DNA of 64,000 bases from Desmodus rotundus (taxonomy: Eukaryota > Chordata > Mammalia > Chiroptera > Phyllostomidae). Every line of letters starts with the position of its first letter. Within the stretch, counting starts at the first letter, position 1. This document shows, in pieces, positions 1-12,060 of this stretch. The position numbers and the translations under genes were made by a program. The notes beneath the pieces are model-generated. The model was not told the origin of the DNA. It was given only the letters and a program-made list of their open reading frames with translations, and did no database searches. Location of the stretch: positions 15,797,171-15,861,170 of the forward strand of contig NC_071388.1 in assembly GCF_022682495.2 (NCBI RefSeq). The letters are read 5' to 3'.

Positions 1-1540
1 ACCACTACCCTCTGCGTTGAAATTATCTTCTCTCCTTGAGGATTATACCAGTCTATACTCTCAGGCTCACCAATTGCTGGAAAGGGTCAGGGAAAAGAAG
101 GGGTTGAAAATATGTTTCAAGGGCTTGTTTTTGCATTGACATTTACTTATTATGTAACAATTTTTAACAATTTAGAAGAATGTACTAAATAGGAAAAGAC
201 CAGAGATCTGAAAATCTTACAAAATTGAAAGTAAACAAAAATGTCAGAACACATGCTCATCTTATTTGTCTTGTGTCAAGGATTCGATCCCATTTGAGTA
301 AGCAAAACCCAAAGGTTCCACAGGAAACATCTGGTCTGATATTTAAGCTATGATAGTAGAATCTTCGCCATAGTGATAAACCATGGATTATTACCACACT
401 AAGTTATGAAACTGCCTTGGCCATTGAATCAGATATAAATTTTACTTGATTGATATGTGTGAATAAAAACACAACTACTAACATGATTTCACATCTTCAG
501 TTCTCTTTGTGAGGGTCAGGAGTTAGAACTTTTCTCCTTGAGAAAGCAGAACTCATAAAAAGGTAAATCTTATAGAAAACAAAGTTTGGCTTTTATAACA
601 GCAAATTTTGAATTAATATCCCAGGTTGTTATATTTGTGCAGATAAGGCCAATGACTATTTTTAATATGAGGCCCTAATCTCTTTCTCCAACCGAAATCA
701 TTACTTTCATCATTTTAATCTAAAAGTGTTAACTAGTCATATGATAATTAGAACACATTGAAATGATACTTATACTGCTAGGCAATTAAAACCAAATCAT
801 TATAGGGTAAACATATATTTAAGTTTTCCAATTCAGAACCTAGGTTATTATGGTCTTTGTAAAAGCTGAAACTTCCTGTGTTTTTTTAGTCACCGAAAGG
901 ATGTATTTCACCTAATTACTTGAGAGATAATTTGTGGAAGCAGCATATGCTACTAACTCAAAAGTATCTGGGGGAAATGCATAAAGTTAGCTAACATCTG
1001 CAAGACCTCTTTGCAGAAAATTGTTCCTTCTTATTTTTCCCAACAAATTGCTTTAAAAACAAATTAGTATCTTTTCTACATCAAATTAGATATGCTAGAG
1101 CAAAGTATGAAAGAAAGTTTAAATTTTAAATGGATCTCAGTTATGTTATTTTCTGTTTCTCTAAACAGATCCATAATAACATAGTGGTTATAGGATAACT
1201 CATTTAGGGGAGGTATTTTTAAAAATCCTTCTCCATAGAGAAGTCACAGAAGAATAAGGTAAATGAGCATTACTTAATATTTGAACAACACAAAAATCTC
1301 ATTTTATACAGTAAAATATATGTGATAGTCTGTGAAATATGTTGCATGTTTTCATTTTTCAATAACATGGTATAAAATATGTTTATTATGGAGAGTTTAC
1401 TCTGGATTCTCACAGAGTGGTCATAACACTCTTTCTGGCATCTCTTATAAATAATAATTTGCAATAAAACTTTTCATGCTACTTTATTGATGAATTGCCT
1501 ATTGGAGAAATTAATCAATGCAATTGAACTTTTTATTTTT

Positions 1541-1750
1541 TTTAAGATTTTATTTATTTATTTATTTATTTATAGAGGGGGGAGAGGAAGAGAAAGAGAG
1601 GGAGAGAAAAATCAATGTGTGGTTTCCTCTCATGTGCCCCCTAGTGGGAATCTGGCCAGCGACCCAAGCATGTGCCCTAACTGGGAACTGAACTGGAGAC
1701 TCTTCAGTTCACAAGCTGGCACTCAACCTACTGACTCACACCAGCTAGGG
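1541..1750 (-). repeat. Ves SINE (tRNA-derived, bat)
   Basis: The reverse complement begins with the Ves head (ccctagctggtgtgagtcag) and runs through the pyrimidine-rich 3' half into a (TAAA)n-type tail, seen here as (ttta)n at 1550-1573. It is somewhat diverged. The target-site duplication is obscured by T runs on both sides. Confidence 0.9.
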
Positions 1751-2276
1751 CATGCCATTTTTTTTTTGAAAACACATGACAATTCTTTGCTACACATGAC
1801 ATACTCTTACTTAGTACTCTAAGGATCGACTATCTTCAATTTAAGATATTTGTTTATTGTGTTTTAGGTCTATGGCTGAGGGTGCAAAGAGACTTTAGAG
1901 TGATGTCAACATAGTCACTACTTCAGCAGAAGAAAATCAAGCTTTCTTATTTATATTGGTTTCCCACATCTTTACTTTAGATTCTTGTTTTACTTCTATA
2001 TTTATCATAAATAAAGGTACTTCCACAGTAACAGTATAGCTCTCAGTTATACATATTTATATAAAAATAAAAATTTAATTATTTTGCTTATTAAGAATAA
2101 AACTCAGTACCATTGAATGCTGTTAATTCATAGTTTTAATGGTTATGGGAAAGATACAGAGGCAATTACATTATATAATTTATATTATAATAGGCAAATC
2201 CAAGAAAAAATACTACTTAATTTTATTTTCAAAATTAAATTTAAACTATTTCATTATTCTGTGATTATGTGATATA

Positions 2277-2493
2277 CTATATTTTTCAGACCAAAAGATG
2301 CACCTAGGTTTTAGAGGAGGAAAATAGGAAAAAATATTTTTGAAGCAAAAACATGTGGTAAAATATTTAATAACATAAATAACATAATATTTCACCAATG
2401 TAAATGTAAGCTACATTCAGACTATAAGATGCACCCCCATTTTCCTCCCAAATTTGGGTGGGAAAAGTGCATCTTATAGTCTAAAAAATACAG
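2277..2493. mobile_element. Short non-autonomous DNA transposon (MITE) with about 30-bp TIRs
   Basis: The left end (tactatatttttcagacc, from 2275) matches the reverse complement of the right end (tactgtattttttagact, to 2495) over about 30 bases, including the shared aagatgcac. Both ends are bounded by TA, as in Tc1/mariner insertions. The right end carries a second inverted copy of the terminal motif: arms 2420-2433 and 2468-2481 are a perfect 14-base inverted repeat. No coding capacity is seen. The family name is uncertain. Confidence 0.75.
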
Positions 2494-2686
2494 TAATTGT
2501 TCATTTGTATATATGAAATACAAATGGCATTTAGAAACAATGGCCTATATTCTTATGCCAAAGCTATGTTGACAAAATAAATGATGTTGAACCAATCTCT
2601 CCCTTGCTCTCCATTATGTCATTTGTCAATATACAAAAATATATATCAACGCAACTCAATTCAGACCTTTAATAAAGCAAAAATAT

Positions 2687-2858
2687 CCCTGGCTGGTGTG
2701 GCTCAGTGTATTGAGTGCTGGCCTGAGAACCAAAAGGTCACCAGTTGGGGGTGTATAAGAGACAACTAATCAATGTATCTGTCACACATCAATGTTTTTC
2801 TCCCTCTCTTTGCCCCTCCCTTCCCTTCTCTCTAAAACTAAAATCTTTTTTAAAAAAA
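2687..2858 (+). repeat. Ves SINE with internal deletion
   Basis: The head ccctggctggtgtggctcag is intact. The stretch around the tRNA B box is shortened after 'caccagttg', then the usual 3' half and tail follow. Probable target duplication: gcaaaaatat (2677-2686) and gcaaacatat (2860-2869). Confidence 0.9.
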
Positions 2859-3018
2859 GGCAAACATATAAAGAATCATAGCCTCTATTAGTTTCTCATA
2901 AGGTGTGATTAATATAAAATACAATAATATAATGTATAGTATATGTAGTTATAATATAGTGTATTATAGTATAGTTATACTAAAACATATAGTATGTATA
3001 CTATGAATATGATTTATA

Positions 3019-3334
3019 GGTGGTGAAAGACAGATAACATATGGTTTCATCTATAAGTGGAGCCTAATCAACAAAGCAAACAAGCAAGCAAAACAGAGCC
3101 AGAGACATGGAAATACAGAACAAACTGACAGTGACCAGAGGGGAGGGAGAAGGGGAATAACAAGGGAAGGAAGGGGAAGGGTCTTCAAGGAACATGTATG
3201 AAGGACCCATGCACAAAGCCAATGGAGGGGAGGATTGAATGTGGGAGGTAGAGATGGGTAGGGTGGGGGAAAGTACTGGGGGGAAAATGGGGACAACTGT
3301 AATTGAATAATAGTGAAAAAAACAGAGAAAAAAA
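3019..3334 (+). repeat. L1 3' end, 5'-truncated
   Basis: It begins in the last codons of ORF2 (ggtgaaagacagataacata) and continues through the bat L1 3' UTR: aatcaacaaagcaaacaagc, then a G-rich polypurine tract, then ggacaactgtaattgaataa and an A-rich tail. Frames read from this strand or its complement are low-complexity L1 sequence, not genes. Confidence 0.88.
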
Positions 3335-4177
3335 GTAATTTTAATAATATTAAATAACCATGTCATCCTCAAGACAACTTTTGCAATATATTTATGTCAG
3401 AAATGCCTATTTAAATCCAGTTATGAATTGCTTAATTACAAACAGAAATAGAAACAGATGAATATTTTTGAAACTAACTATAAAGGTTTTATGAATAAAA
3501 TGAATATGATAAAGCTAAATAGAAGTGGAATGTGGTCATTTTCAGTTCTATAGTACATTGAATCAGAATTTTATGTTTAAATATTTAAATACCTTCTAAA
3601 AAATTCAGCATGTGCATGATGAAATTGAAAGAGATCTATATAATTTCCCATAGGCATTATGATATCTGATACTTTTGATTAATAGTCATGAAAACTTGCA
3701 ATTTTTTCCTGATTAATTATCTATAATTTTAAATCCCTTTTCATAAGGATAGATTTGATTTTTCTTGTCCTAAAATTTTCAGCATGTATAACTATAGTGC
3801 AGGGTACCATAACTAGTTATTCATCACATATTTACAAAGATTAGTTATAATATTGGCATTCATCCCTATGTTACCATTTAGACAGGGATAACATTAGAAC
3901 TGATTTAAGTTATTGGATACACATTATATTTCATAATAAGTTATTTTCAAAATAAATGAGCTAGCTTGACAGTCAAAATTAATAACAAAATGAATAGAAA
4001 TAAAATCCATATTGTTTAACATGCAAAATTGATACTTTTCTAATTATTATAAAACTAATGATAATACAAATTTTTATTTTTAGATAATTGAATTTTGCAC
4101 AACTTGTATTTGCCAATATATTAAATTAAATAAGCAAAGTATAAAACAAGTTATCTGGAAATATTTATAATACATAC

Positions 4178-4252
4178 CTGTACATGTGAAGAATTTAGAT
4201 TCCCCCACACTAAGCTCTACTTTGCTAAGTGAAATTGTCACTTGAAGAAGAG
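4178..4252 (-). CDS. NCAM2: NCAM2 coding exon 2 (start of first Ig domain)
   Basis: This 75-bp internal exon is read on the minus strand. It starts after a pyrimidine-rich acceptor (tttttttcag, next to 4253) and ends before a consensus donor (gtatgt, 4172-4177). The phase is symmetrical: the first two bases finish an Ala codon and the last base opens the next codon. The peptide contains [16 protein letters not shown], which I recognise as the N-terminus of mature NCAM2. The final Cys is the first disulphide cysteine of Ig domain 1, and NCAM1 has the related SVGESKFF motif. NCAM2 is a five-Ig, two-fibronectin-III neural adhesion protein at the cell surface, known from olfactory axons. The exon directly follows the signal-peptide region encoded by exon 1. 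Reading through the donor gives a short spurious tail, so the splice is needed. There is no stop or frameshift. NCAM1 is excluded because its residues here differ. Confidence 0.93.
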
Positions 4253-5042
4253 CTGAAAAAAACATTTGAGTAACAATTAATTATTGTTTCAAACATGAAT
4301 TCTACGATTTTGTTACATGATCTATAAACCACACAATTTAAGCAGCAGTTATTTCCCCCCAATTTTGCATTACCTAGAAAGACAAATGAAAAGTTTTATT
4401 AAATATGGTCTAACAACAAAGCGTTACATTGTATTATGTACTTCACAACCAGACTAAATACATGACTCATACAAGCTAATATTTTGACATTTGTTTGTCA
4501 AGTAAATGAGCAAATTCATACTCAAACAGTTACCCATTCTGTATTTACATACCGGGTTTATGTGTGCTACCTGATTAAGCAAAAAAAAGCTAGAGAAAAT
4601 CTTTGCCTCACATTTAAAAAGTTGTTTAGAAGAATAAATTCTACACTGCTATAACAACTATAAAATGTGAATTAACTCTATTTTACCAGTTGCTAAAATA
4701 TTTCCACGAAAGCAGACATTCAAGGGGAAGAACAGGGAGCAGTGAATAGGGAATGGTGAACTGACATTGATTTTGACAAGATAAATAAGTTAGGTGAAAC
4801 AACCAAGACAATGGCATCAAAGTAACTGAGTTGTTCAATAAATTTGTTCTCAAATTTGTAAGAAAATAGATGAGGATTCTAGAATGTTAGAAGATAGCTG
4901 AAATTGTTTTAATACAAATTGAAAGACATATTTTTAGCAGTACGGCAGACAAGAGAGTGTGACCACCCCTAACATCCTGTCGCACCATCGCGTTTTCAGA
5001 AATCACCTACCTTCACGTTCAGTAAAGTAATGGGCTACAATG

Positions 5043-5400
5043 GAAAAAAAAAAAAAGAAGAAGAAAATCTAAAAACTAGAGTATAAGTCAATGCTGGGAA
5101 TTTGTGGATCCCAGTAACCAAAAGATGCACAGATCCCACAGATGCACAATCCAAGCTCACCTAGAAAAGGTAACAGAGAACACCAAGTAACACTGGACCA
5201 GAATAAATTTAATCCATACTGTAAGAAGGGTCCAAGTAAATCAGCCCACTGGCAAAAGGGTGATGACAACAAGGACAATTGTCTGTCCTGTCCTGTGTAG
5301 TGGGAAAAGGTTTCTCCCTAAATATATTAACCCCAGTTCCGTCATATTGCATGTTTGAGATTTTAACTATAAACACATGATCTTTGGGAACTCTCAACCT
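5043..5400. other. Unassigned intronic segment after an A run
   Basis: A run of about 14 A residues (5043-5056) is followed by a purine-rich stretch and then by less AT-rich sequence to about 5400. I could not match it to a repeat family. Open frames here have no recognisable motif. Confidence 0.3.
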
Positions 5401-5679
5401 GAAAAGTTAAACTAAAAAGCAGTGACATATGTAGGGTTCACAGCTAAGTGACAGAAGCAAACGTAAGTCTCCTTTAGAAGATCTACGTGATCAGCCCAGA
5501 CTGCCCAAGATTTTAATAAATGAAGCTCTTTTTAACCTAAATGCACATCCTGACATTTTATAATAAAGAGCAAATTAAGGTACTGTGAGATGAGTCAGGT
5601 GAAACAACCAAGAGAAGGAGTAGGAACATGAACTTTCAAAAAAAAAGGGATTAGACTAAGAATGTAACCAACTATGCAG

Positions 5680-5960
5680 GAACCTAATCAACAAAACAAA
5701 CAAACAAGCAAAATACAACCAAAGACACTGAAATTGAGAACAGGCTGACAGTGACCAGAGTGGGGAGGGGGGTAATTTCAGGGAAAAAGGGTGAAGGGTT
5801 TGTAGGAACAATTATAAAGGGCACATGGACAATAACAGGGGAATGGAAACAGGAGGGAGGTGGAGGGGCTGGGGGGGGTTGGTCCAGGGTGGGGGAAAAA
5901 GGCAGAAATCTGTACTTGAATAACAATAAAAAATAAATAAAATAATAATAAAAATAAAAT
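5680..5960 (+). repeat. L1 3' UTR, 5'-truncated
   Basis: It starts at cctaatcaacaaaacaaaca, passes through 'ctgacagtgaccagag' and a G-rich tract with an eight-G run near 5870, then 'acttgaataacaataaaaa' and an A-rich tail. It is the same tail family as the copy at 3.0 kb. The 144-codon frame on the complement is only this UTR read backwards. Confidence 0.88.
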
Positions 5961-6589
5961 ATTTCGAGAAATAAAAGGTGGAATAAAAAAGTGAGAAAGG
6001 AAGAAAATGTCACCAAGAAAGACCCGTCAAACACGTTTAACCTTTTTAAACTATGTTTCCTTCTATTCCCCATCATTGATTGATAAATTTCGTCGGTTGC
6101 AAGAAACCTGTCTAGCAAACGTAGGCTTTCTTCTTTCCTCTTAGCTGTGGGTCCTGTTTTTATTCACAATTCCTTAGTACTTGGTGCTTGGCACCTTATA
6201 GGAGGCTCAAGTGTTTGGGTAAGTCTAATATTTCAGAGAAAAACTCTTTAAGAAAATCATAAAAGTCAGAAAGAAAAGGAAGAAAACTATGAGAACCAGA
6301 AAACAAGAGAGTATTTAAAAACTATAAACAATGCCAGCTTCAGTGAAAATTCACAGAAGAGGACTTTTTATTGAGAAGTAACTAATTCCTCAAATGAACT
6401 TGTTTATGTGCAACTGGCTCAACAGATGCAAAATATAGGAGTTATGGAATCTGAGAAAGTATAAGTTTCTAAAACTGTTTAATTTCAATCGCCAACTCAA
6501 AAGTACTCAAAGTGGATTAGCTTTGGCTATTTAAACAGTTATTATACAAACTTTAATTAAAAGAAACTTACCTTTCCAAGTTTGTATCC

Positions 6590-6970
6590 CATTACTCCTT
6601 CCCAATGCTTCTGCAGCTATAGACAACACTGAATTGTTCCCACCCCTTCTCCACTGACTCACCACACTTTCACATAACTGCATTTACTCACACTATTTGC
6701 TCTGCCTTCATCTCCCGTTCTCACATCTGCATATGGCTGATTACATTCAATCTTCAAAGCAAAATTAAAATATCAATAACTTTGCAAAACATTCTTTGAG
6801 AGCCCCATTCATGGCATCAACAAATAAATATCTTTGATCTAGGTGCATTTTCACTAAACAAATGAAACATAGGTTGTTGATAATTATTGTCAGTTCTCTA
6901 TCCTATTTAAATGTAAGTTCCTATAAAGGAAGGTTCATCAACCTCACTTCTGTTTCTCCTAAACTGATAA
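6590..6970 (+). repeat. Probable L2 LINE 3' end (ancient)
   Basis: C/T-rich text such as cccaatgcttctgcagctat is followed by 'aatgtaagttcctataaagg', which resembles the L2 3' end phrase for 'aatgtaagctccatgagggc'. It is heavily diverged and the boundaries are approximate. Confidence 0.5.
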
Positions 6971-7753
6971 GATATATAGATAGATATGGGAAAGTAATGA
7001 CAAACACCTACCCAGAACTTACTGTACACAAGATATAGAACATTGATGGTATTAACAATATAAAATTTCAGAACGACTTTATTGCCTTAAATTGAATTTA
7101 AGGGTATCAGAGAGTTTGAGAAATACCTGCCAATTGTTATATAAATAATTCCTATATTTGACCTTTGGAGCTTATTTGTTTGCTTTCTAAGGGAGAGTTT
7201 ATAGAAAAGACAGAACTTAGAAGACATAGCACTTTAAAAATCAAGTACAGTTCCAAACAATTTTAGACTGTTTTGCTGATGGGGTAATAAATAACTTACA
7301 TTATTGTAACAAAGTAAAATTTAGCTTGAATTTAATTAGCTAATTTATATTAAAATACTTGGTTATTTTTTCATTCAGTACAAACTATCAATTCACCCAC
7401 AAATCAGGAATATATGTGTCGTAGACATTTTGATTGCATTGTTCTATTTTATGTATTAAAATTATATACAGAAAATGCATGATTCTTTAGTTTAATATAG
7501 TTATCAAAGCCTAGATTTTCTCCAATTGATCTCTACAGATACATTAAAACATGTGAATATTAGGACAAACCTAGAGAACTGAAATTTAAGACCAAACCTC
7601 AATCATTAGTTTAGTTATTTAAAATCCAGATTTCTTGTGACCATTGTTGATCCCTGGCCATGTCCAACAGACTCACCTTTCACCCAAATGTCAGGAGGTA
7701 AAGGGATTAAGGAAAAAATATCCAAAAACATGTATGTGTGTATGTACATATAT

Positions 7754-7965
7754 AGAGAAACAGACAACTTTGTGGTGATAGAGAAAAAGGGGTTGGGGGA
7801 AGGTGGAGGTAGGCAAAGGGATGGGGAAAAAGGGGGAAGAAAAGAGACTTTTCTAGGGGTGATGGGTGCATGATGCAATGTGCCAGTGATGTTTTACTAA
7901 ACTGTACAGTTGAAACCCTTATGGTGTTGAAACCAATGTCACCCCAATAAATTATTTTTTAAAAA
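7754..7965 (+). repeat. Older L1 3' end
   Basis: A purine-rich tract with 'ggggttgggggaaggtgg' is followed by 'tgtacagttgaaaccctta' and 'accaatgtcaccccaataaa', the end of an older L1 subfamily. Related tails occur at 28.65 kb and 43.7 kb. Confidence 0.8.
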
Positions 7966-8232
7966 ATATGAAATCATATCAAAACAAAGGAAAAGAAAAA
8001 AAAGGTTTTAAAAAAGACAACAAAAAAGGATGTGGCTGTTCCTCCAGTTCATCAGGTAGGGAGGCAGTGATGGCACGGATGAGTGGGCTGGGAATCCCCT
8101 GCTACCTGGTTCCAAATGGTTTGGGGGGCTCTGGGGGGGCATTCCCTCAGCAGATGGTCTGCAGTGATATTCAGCTCCTGGGCATTTATTAAACTGCTTT
8201 GTGTAAATGAGATGCTTAAAAAAATGCCATGT

Positions 8233-8290
8233 CTCTCCTTCCTTCCTTCCTTCCCTCCCTCATTCCTTCCCTCTTTCTTTCTTCTTTTAA
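8233..8290. repeat. (CCTT)n pyrimidine microsatellite
   Basis: An imperfect run of ccttccttccttccttccct, followed by ccctccctc and tttctttcttc blocks. The complement is a polypurine tract. Confidence 0.9.
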
Positions 8291-8299
8291 TAAGACAAT

Positions 8300-10353
8300 T
8301 CTGAAAAGGCTGGAAATCTGCTCTTCGGAGTTGCACCGTCATGCTTCAGTATAGAATGCTATCTTCTGCTTCAGTTTTTAAATGATGATGATTATAATAA
8401 AAATAATGGTGCAGCAAAAAAGAAATAATAATTTCCTAAGACCAAAAGCAGTGTTCAGGTAAAACTGGACAGAAATGATATATTTGATATCTGACCAGTT
8501 AATCTTTTTGTCATTTCTGGTGTTTCAATTCAGGCACAAAGAAATGAAAGTGGATATTGATATGGAGCCTTTATTTCATGTGGGAAAAAATGATATTAAG
8601 CATTTCTAATTCAAACCTCAATTTAGAATTTGGGTTTGAAATTATAATATCAGTGGTAATTACTGATGCTGAAAAATCTGAGTTTGATGTTTTACTCTTC
8701 TTATGTATTGGAATAGATATAATGATTTTGAAGAAAATTGTGAAGGGTATAGAGTTTCATAGAGTCATTTTATATAAGCAACATTATTGATTAAATGTTG
8801 GCATTCCTTATAAATCAATCAACAAATTGTGGTTTTTATTAGTTGGGGTTAGATAGTCGAACACCAGTATCTTCACAAGAGATTCTTATTGAATGTAAGA
8901 AAATATTTTAAATCCACAGACTGAAAAATGAAGCTATGATAAATATGTGTCCTCTGTGAACTATTTTCAAAACAATGCATGCTCTGTCAATCTCAAAAGT
9001 AGAATTGGGTAAATAGAAAACTCCTATCAAAATCATTATTTATTGATTATATGCATTTTTCTAATCATGCCCTGAAATGTTGTGGTGTACAAAAATTAGA
9101 AGCCATAGTTTCTAACATTAAGGAACTTACAATATTTGAAAACACAACAACAATACCTAAAAAGATGCATGATAAAATGCGATGATGTGTATCAATTATG
9201 ACCATTATGAGATTTATGATCAAAAAGGCTGTATAGAAGGAAATACAACTTTTTTAAAAGGTGGGATAGACACTGGAAAAGAACAGAAAAAGGGAAAACA
9301 TCCTCAGTCAAATGGGACAAGAATGTTCAAGATCCATTCGGAGATTAATGAGGAGATCAATACAGATGAGGTTCACTTCATTTAGAACATCTCATGTAAT
9401 ACATTATCATTGGATAAATAGTTTAAAAAAAAAGGTGGTGGATCTTAAAAGCCATGGTAAAATGTCTGGACTTAAACTTTTATCCTTTGACTGTTTATAC
9501 ATAGAAATTAACATGATAAAATTGACATTTTAGTAAAGATTAGTCAGAATAGAAGATGACTTACCAAATTGAATCAAGGGGGCAAGCACTTCAAGCACTT
9601 TAGGGTACATAGTAACAAGTGCCTGGGATGGCTGGTGGCAAAGCATATGGAAAGGGAGGAATATATGTAATAAAAAATTCAAAATAAGAGTCACCATTGG
9701 GATCAATTAGAGCTACAGTGAAAAAGGAAAAAGTAAAAGATGTTAAGATTCTCTACTTCAGTGAAACAAGGGCCACTGATGTAAGAAAGAATTTCAGGGG
9801 GAGAGCTAATAGAGGGGAAAATATAAAGTTGTAATTTATTTCATCAGTGAAGACTATTTCAAACTAGAACCTAGGTAACATTTTAACAAAGATCACTGCT
9901 ATCATAACAACGATTGAATTAATGTTTATAATTTAAGTTAGCATGCAGACCAAATAGCAAATATTCAAGAGGGACTTCTGTAATTTACAAGAATGTAAGT
10001 ATAATGAAACCACTAGCATTTTAAAATTCTATCAGGAGAACCATGAGCCCTTTGCAGTTTGATACAACGTTTAACAGTGGCATTTAAAATGGCCAGTTTA
10101 TCACTTGCAGATTTAAAAACTGACAACTTGATTAGTCTACTAGTGTCTGACACAGAGCAGAATTGTATTCACTTAAAATTCCAACAGATACGCAGGGACA
10201 ATGTAAGGCCCTGATTTATCTTGGTACAAGGATTTGCGTGATTTTTAAAGTAAGCACTTTCCCCCCTCAGCCTCCACATCCAGGGAGTTAAAGAACTAAT
10301 GCACTTACTTAGTAATTATATAAACTCTCAAGGAGTCTTGTTATAGAACAGAC
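8300..10353. other. Intron stretch, no recognised element
   Basis: About 2 kb of AT-rich sequence. Short open frames at 8557-8790 and 9182-9533 show no domain or splice pattern. Parts near 9.1-9.8 kb may be old repeat debris, but I cannot assign a family. Confidence 0.5.
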
Positions 10354-11285
10354 TGGGATGGGGACGATATACTATTACCGGAAGGACCCCCTCTTTCTCT
10401 CTGGGGTCCCCCCACCTACTAGGTTTGCCTTGCCCGCCGCCAGAGGAAAGACATCTCTCAATGCCAGAGACTGGTGAAAAGGGAAGGAATTATTTATTTA
10501 AAAATTATACAGACTTAGAGTAACGACTTAATGTCTTCAATAAAATACTAAAGTCCTCTAGAATACCCACAGATATACACAGTCCTTCCTTCTCCCTCTG
10601 CCCAGTCCGGGGTACCATATCTTAGGAAAAGTAGTAGAAGTCTGTGATTCAGGCTCCCGGCACCATCAGCTGTGTTGCCGCCAGGGGATCCCCACTCTAT
10701 CAAAGCCGCATGGTCCTCTCTCCCTTCTCCACCAAAGCTGAGTGGTCCTCTCTCCCTGGTATGTCTGCCACGCCTGGGTTTAAATCCCAGTGCCAGTCTT
10801 CTTCTGCAGCCCCATTTCCAACTCCTCCTATAAGCAGTTACACCTGCCAGCATTCCTGAATTCTTCTAGCTTTACTGAGCTCCTACAGTAAGTCTGGGCA
10901 GGTGTGGCCACATGGCATGGAGCCAATCTTCTCCAAGCTCTCAGGCAGGCGCTGTAACTAGGGGGAGTTGCTTTCCAGTTACATCTCCGGTGGAAGTCAC
11001 TCCCATCTCCCTGGCTCAAAGCATGGCCACAGCTATTTAACATATCTATGAAACCAGTTAAAGGTTATAGATATGTTAAATGACCATGCCAGGGGTTAGC
11101 TGCACAGCTGTTGCTGTACAAAACAGCTCTGAATGGCCCTGCTCCCTGTGTCCCTTCCCCCAGCTCAGGCTTGTGGGGGTGAGGACATCCTATATATATT
11201 TTTCTAATATTTCCTGGATACCTCGAGTTCTGGACCCCGTTACAAATCCCTATTTGGGGCCCCCTCTTGGCTGCACCCTGTTACA
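10354..11285 (-). mobile_element. Probable solo LTR of an endogenous retrovirus
   Basis: This roughly 930-bp block is sharply richer in GC and CpG than its surroundings. On the minus strand it begins TGTAACAGGG, a typical LTR start, and may end ...CCCATCCCA, giving TG...CA. A polyadenylation signal (aataaa, near 10493-10498) lies about 140 bp before that end, followed by a CT/G-rich U5-like part. No internal retroviral genes or second LTR flank it, so it looks like a recombined solo LTR. I could not find a convincing 4-6-bp target duplication, so the exact ends and class are uncertain. Confidence 0.6.
11035..11081. repeat. Perfect 15-bp inverted repeat inside the LTR
   Basis: Arms atttaacatatctat (11035-11049) and atagatatgttaaat (11067-11081) are exact reverse complements around a 17-base loop. 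Looser complementarity (gcatgg near 11021 and ccatgc near 11084) extends the stem outward. It could form a hairpin in RNA or a cruciform in DNA. Confidence 0.85.
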
Positions 11286-11957
11286 GTCTTACTGACAGAA
11301 GGCCCTTATAAGTTGATTATACAGAATGAATGAGAAAAACCTTTCCTATTATTTTTACTGAAAACATATTTTAAAATTATATCTTCTTTGAAAAAATTAT
11401 GTACATTATTTGATCACTCACTTTTTATTAATACATTTTCATCTCAATGTATCACAACAGCTTAAGTTGGTTCTTAGGTTTTGAAAATTGCTACAGTGTT
11501 AAAAAAATTCAGAACTTTTGGAACCTTTAAGGTAGAAATATTCTGTCATAAAAATCAGAAAATCTGATGGCTGTGAACATTTTATCAAAATTAATTTTTA
11601 ATAAATCGCTTCCCTTAAGTTTACCAAGAGGACAAAGTTAAACTTTTTACTGTATTTCCTCCCCACTTCCATGCTTTTTTAGATTGACACTGAAGCTTTT
11701 CTATCTTCCATTCCAAGTTAAGAAAATAAATGCCCCAGTTGTGTTTACGAGCACCTGGTCAGCCTCGTTAATGCTTCTCTTTCTATCAGCCCCTTCTGGT
11801 TAGGCTACAGACACTGCCTAATGATATGCATTCTAAGAAATAAATAATAATAACAAATTAAACAAAAATAAAACAAATAACATTAAAAATTATTTTTCCC
11901 TGTTTATCTCTCAAATTGCTATGCTATAACCTATTTGTCTTAATTACATTACATTCA

Positions 11958-12060
11958 GAAAGAAACAGAGAAAGGGAGGAAGGAGGGAAGAAAGGAGGGA
12001 GGGAGGGAAAGGGAGAGAAAAAGGAAAGAAAAAAAAAAAGATAAGAAAGAGAAAGAAGTC
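11958..12060. repeat. Polypurine (GGAA/GAAA) tract
   Basis: About 100 bases almost purely A and G on the plus strand: aggaggaaggagg-type units, then gaaa and an A run near 12028-12040. Confidence 0.9.

Larger units (their letters stand above)
1..4177 (-). other. NCAM2: NCAM2 intron 2 (partial)
   Basis: This is intron sequence downstream of the exon in gene orientation. It holds two Ves SINEs, one TIR MITE and one L1 tail, listed separately. In 1-1540, 1751-2274 and 3335-4177 I see only AT-rich sequence without a recognisable element. I looked for the next NCAM2 exon (about 220 bp, rest of Ig domain 1) and did not find it. It should lie to the left of the window. Confidence 0.8.

Noticed and set aside
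1..4170. Search for NCAM2 exon 3 downstream of exon 2
   Set aside because: No stretch on the minus strand reads the rest of Ig domain 1 (such as the IYNAN or AGIYRC motifs), so it lies outside the window.
5684..6118. A 144-codon minus-strand frame
   Set aside because: Most of it is an L1 3' UTR read backwards.
10548..11295. Several 70-100 codon frames in a GC-rich block
   Set aside because: They lie on both strands inside the probable LTR, overlap one another and show no retroviral or cellular motif. Open frames are expected by chance in GC-rich DNA.
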